A stretch of DNA of 64,000 bases from Salminus brasiliensis (lineage: Eukaryota > Chordata > Actinopteri > Characiformes > Bryconidae): NCBI RefSeq assembly GCF_030463535.1, contig NC_132888.1, positions 32,882,769 through 32,946,768 on the forward strand, given 5' to 3'. How positions within the stretch are numbered: the first letter of the stretch is position 1; each line of letters begins with the position of its first letter. A program made the position numbers and the translations under genes. The notes beneath the pieces are model-generated. The model saw only the letters and a program-made list of their open reading frames with translations. It had not been told where the DNA came from and did not search any database. Positions 61,929 to 64,000 of the stretch are shown here, one piece after another.

Positions 61929-63646
61929 TTTCAGACTCCCTCAGGAGCAAGTATTAATGCTGTGAAACAGCACACAACATAGGGAGTATGGAGCGATTTG
62001 GGATTAAACCTCTGTTTATCTCACGCTACATGTGATTTTGTCTCTCTACGGCCAGCTGTGATCATGCAGCCATTTTGCTATTTGTCTGGATGGGGATCTT
62101 TTGAAAAACGGATGAGGGAAAATATACAAAATACAACCTTTTCAATGTTTGCGTTGGGATCCTTGTTTTCACATTTACATATTTAATCATCCTGGAACAC
62201 AGTAATAAAGAGAGAACATTTCCCATGTCTGTTTTATCCTGGTTCTGCTTCTTTACTAGTGATACTGGCTGTGTAAAACAAATGTAGAATATATTAAACA
62301 TGCTTGATGAGTGCAAAAAAGTCATGATCAGACATTCTCTAGTATTCCACAAAACAACAACAACAACAACAACAACAGTAATAGGACACTCCTCCTAAGA
62401 AAATATGTAAAATTCTTCATTAAGTTATTCAGTAATTCACACGCAGCAGACAGTGGGGAGTTAACTGTACCATGACTTAATAAAGACCCATAATTCACTG
62501 TTTAATAGTATTTTTATTTGACTATTTATTAGTCTTCTCTGTGAACAGCGTAGAACGGCGTCAACTTAACTTCACTGCTTGCACTCCATTCACTTAAAAG
62601 TAAGGTAAAATACACAGAGCAGGATAAACTGCTCTACCAGCAGGACCGGGACATTGTAGAAAGTAGCTAGTTAAGCTATTTAACTATTTAGGTACCGCGA
62701 ACTGGCTCTGACAGTATTAAAAAAGGAATTACAGCCCATCAAGTTGTGTATGCACATCAATATTAAATGGATATGGTCACAATGATACCCCACTACTTAC
62801 CCCAAATCCTCTCTAAGGATAGTTTAATCATCTGCAGCTGAAGTGCTGCACCTGACTCTAGTTAATTTAAGTAGTAATAAATGTGAGGGTGTCCCAACCT
62901 TCACTTCACTCAGTGTCACATAACTTCCTTTTCCTTAGTGGAGCAGATAGATGCTGACGCTCAGGGTGCTCCCGTGTCTGTGTTACCTTCTGGCTCTCTC
63001 CTTTTTATTAGGCTGTTATAGTCAGACCTGCCAGAGTCGTCACACACATTCTGATACTGACCAACATTCTCTGCTCTCCATAAAATTCCTCTCAGAACTA
63101 ACTCTCTCTTTTTACCTTCTCCGAGTAAATGGCCACCCAACCCGACCTGCTGCAAGATTGCCCGCTGAGGTCCCCTCTACCTGCGTCAAACAAGCTGCCA
63201 CCTACCGGTCCAACCAGCAGGCCCCCCACCCACCACCACCCATAGCAGACCAGCGGCTCACCCGCCTACCACTGATGACCATGTTAAAACCTAAATGGAC
63301 TCGTAACTATCTGCCACTATTAATACCACCATTATTAACTATCTGTTATACCTGGTTTGGTAATTATCATTAATGTTTAAATAGTTCTGACCAGAGGAGG
63401 ATGGGTCCCCCTTGTGAGTCTTGGTTCCTCCCAAGGTTTCTTCCTCCAGCTCTGAGGGAGTTTTTCCTTGCCACTGTCACCGTTGACTTGCTCACTGGGG
63501 GTCTTTGATCCATCATGTCTTACGTTATTTTCTTCTTTCTTCTTTGTCTCTGTCTTTTATTAATCACTATTTATGTAAAGCTGCTTTGTGACGACAACAG
63601 TTGTAAAAAGCGCTATACAAATAAATCTGACTTGACTTGAAATCTG

Positions 63647-64000
63647 ATATGACTGGTCAGGTGTTTATCACCCGTGTGAAGTTTGTCCACTGACTGTCCC
63701 TGATGAAGCCTCCAGACAAATCCCCTTCAGAGGTCTACAGTCAAACTTTAAGCTAAATGCAAAAGCTGTGCACTTCATGACAATGCTTTCAGTAACGTCA
63801 CTGCCATGCTCTCTGCATAATAGCATAGTACCCTATTTATGTCTACTTTACCTTACGCCTTATATTTGATTTTATTACTGTCTGTAGTTTAATTACATCT
63901 ATACTTTTAACTTATGTTGTATGCTTATATATTGTTTTTCTGTACGTCTTAATAGTAGTGTGCATGGGATCAGCAAAGTAAGACTGTCACTGTAGTGTAG
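63647..64000 (+). repeat. start of segmental duplication unit F (truncated by the window)
   Basis: ATATGACTGG at 63647 begins a sixth unit, collinear with the first 354 bases of A-E, so at least one more protease exon 1 and kinase copy probably lies to the right. Confidence 0.9.

Larger units (their letters stand above)
53049..63646 (+). repeat. segmental duplication unit E (10,598 bp)
   Basis: Grouped with C by the pre-minisatellite duplication and by AAAACATTTGAG at about 61012. Private changes: a near-collapsed TA repeat, the longest 21-bp minisatellite, only about five 32-bp units, and two deletions near 62583 and 62639 that remove stretches present in A-D (about 75 bp and about 160 bp). 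Pseudo-exon 58959-59537, Tc1 remnant 61516-61928, composite repeat 62775-63640. Confidence 0.96.

Overview
The window reads as vertebrate, almost certainly teleost, nuclear DNA. It has spliced genes with GT/AG introns, remnants of fish-type Tc1/mariner transposons, a 5'-truncated non-LTR retrotransposon with a (GATTCT)n-like tail, and a repeat tail of a kind I recall from ostariophysan fish genomes. No prokaryotic features are present. The species cannot be named from sequence alone.

Left third (1-9012) is single-copy. It holds the 5' half of a minus-strand S28 serine protease gene of the PRSS16 (thymus-specific serine protease) type. Coding exons 1-4 lie at 10182-9964, 8279-8098, 6117-5885 and 3579-3444 and join in phase. 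The remaining exons lie off the left edge. Introns and flank contain old DNA-transposon relics and microsatellites.

From 9013 to the right edge the DNA is a head-to-tail array of segmental duplications of about 10.6-11.7 kb: A 9013-19839, B 19840-30614, C 30615-41320, D 41321-53048, E 53049-63646, and the first 354 bases of a sixth, F. Each full unit has the same layout. First comes a minus-strand copy of PRSS16 exon 1. About 1.1 kb further right, head to head with it, is a plus-strand promoter with three CRE-type sites and a TATA box. That promoter serves a five-exon testis-specific serine kinase (TSSK)-like gene of about 503-507 residues. The kinase domain is in one exon, a short upstream coding exon supplies the start, and three downstream exons give a Cys-rich, basic tail not recognised from other TSSKs. 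Behind the gene are a decayed duplicate of tail exon 4, a G-rich 32-bp minisatellite, a poly(A) signal, a Tc1/mariner remnant, and a composite interspersed repeat that ends at the unit junction.

The kinase domains are almost identical. A and B share one residue state (Leu) where C, D and E have another (Gln). Copy D has an in-frame 36-bp deletion that removes the catalytic loop, so it should encode a pseudokinase. Unit D is mosaic between the A/B and C/E types, which points to gene conversion or unequal exchange. Unit D also carries a LINE insertion with a 9-bp target-site duplication.

Most noteworthy is the array itself: a recent ampliconic expansion of a probably CREM-driven, spermatid-type kinase that carries five intact first exons of the neighbouring protease along with it.
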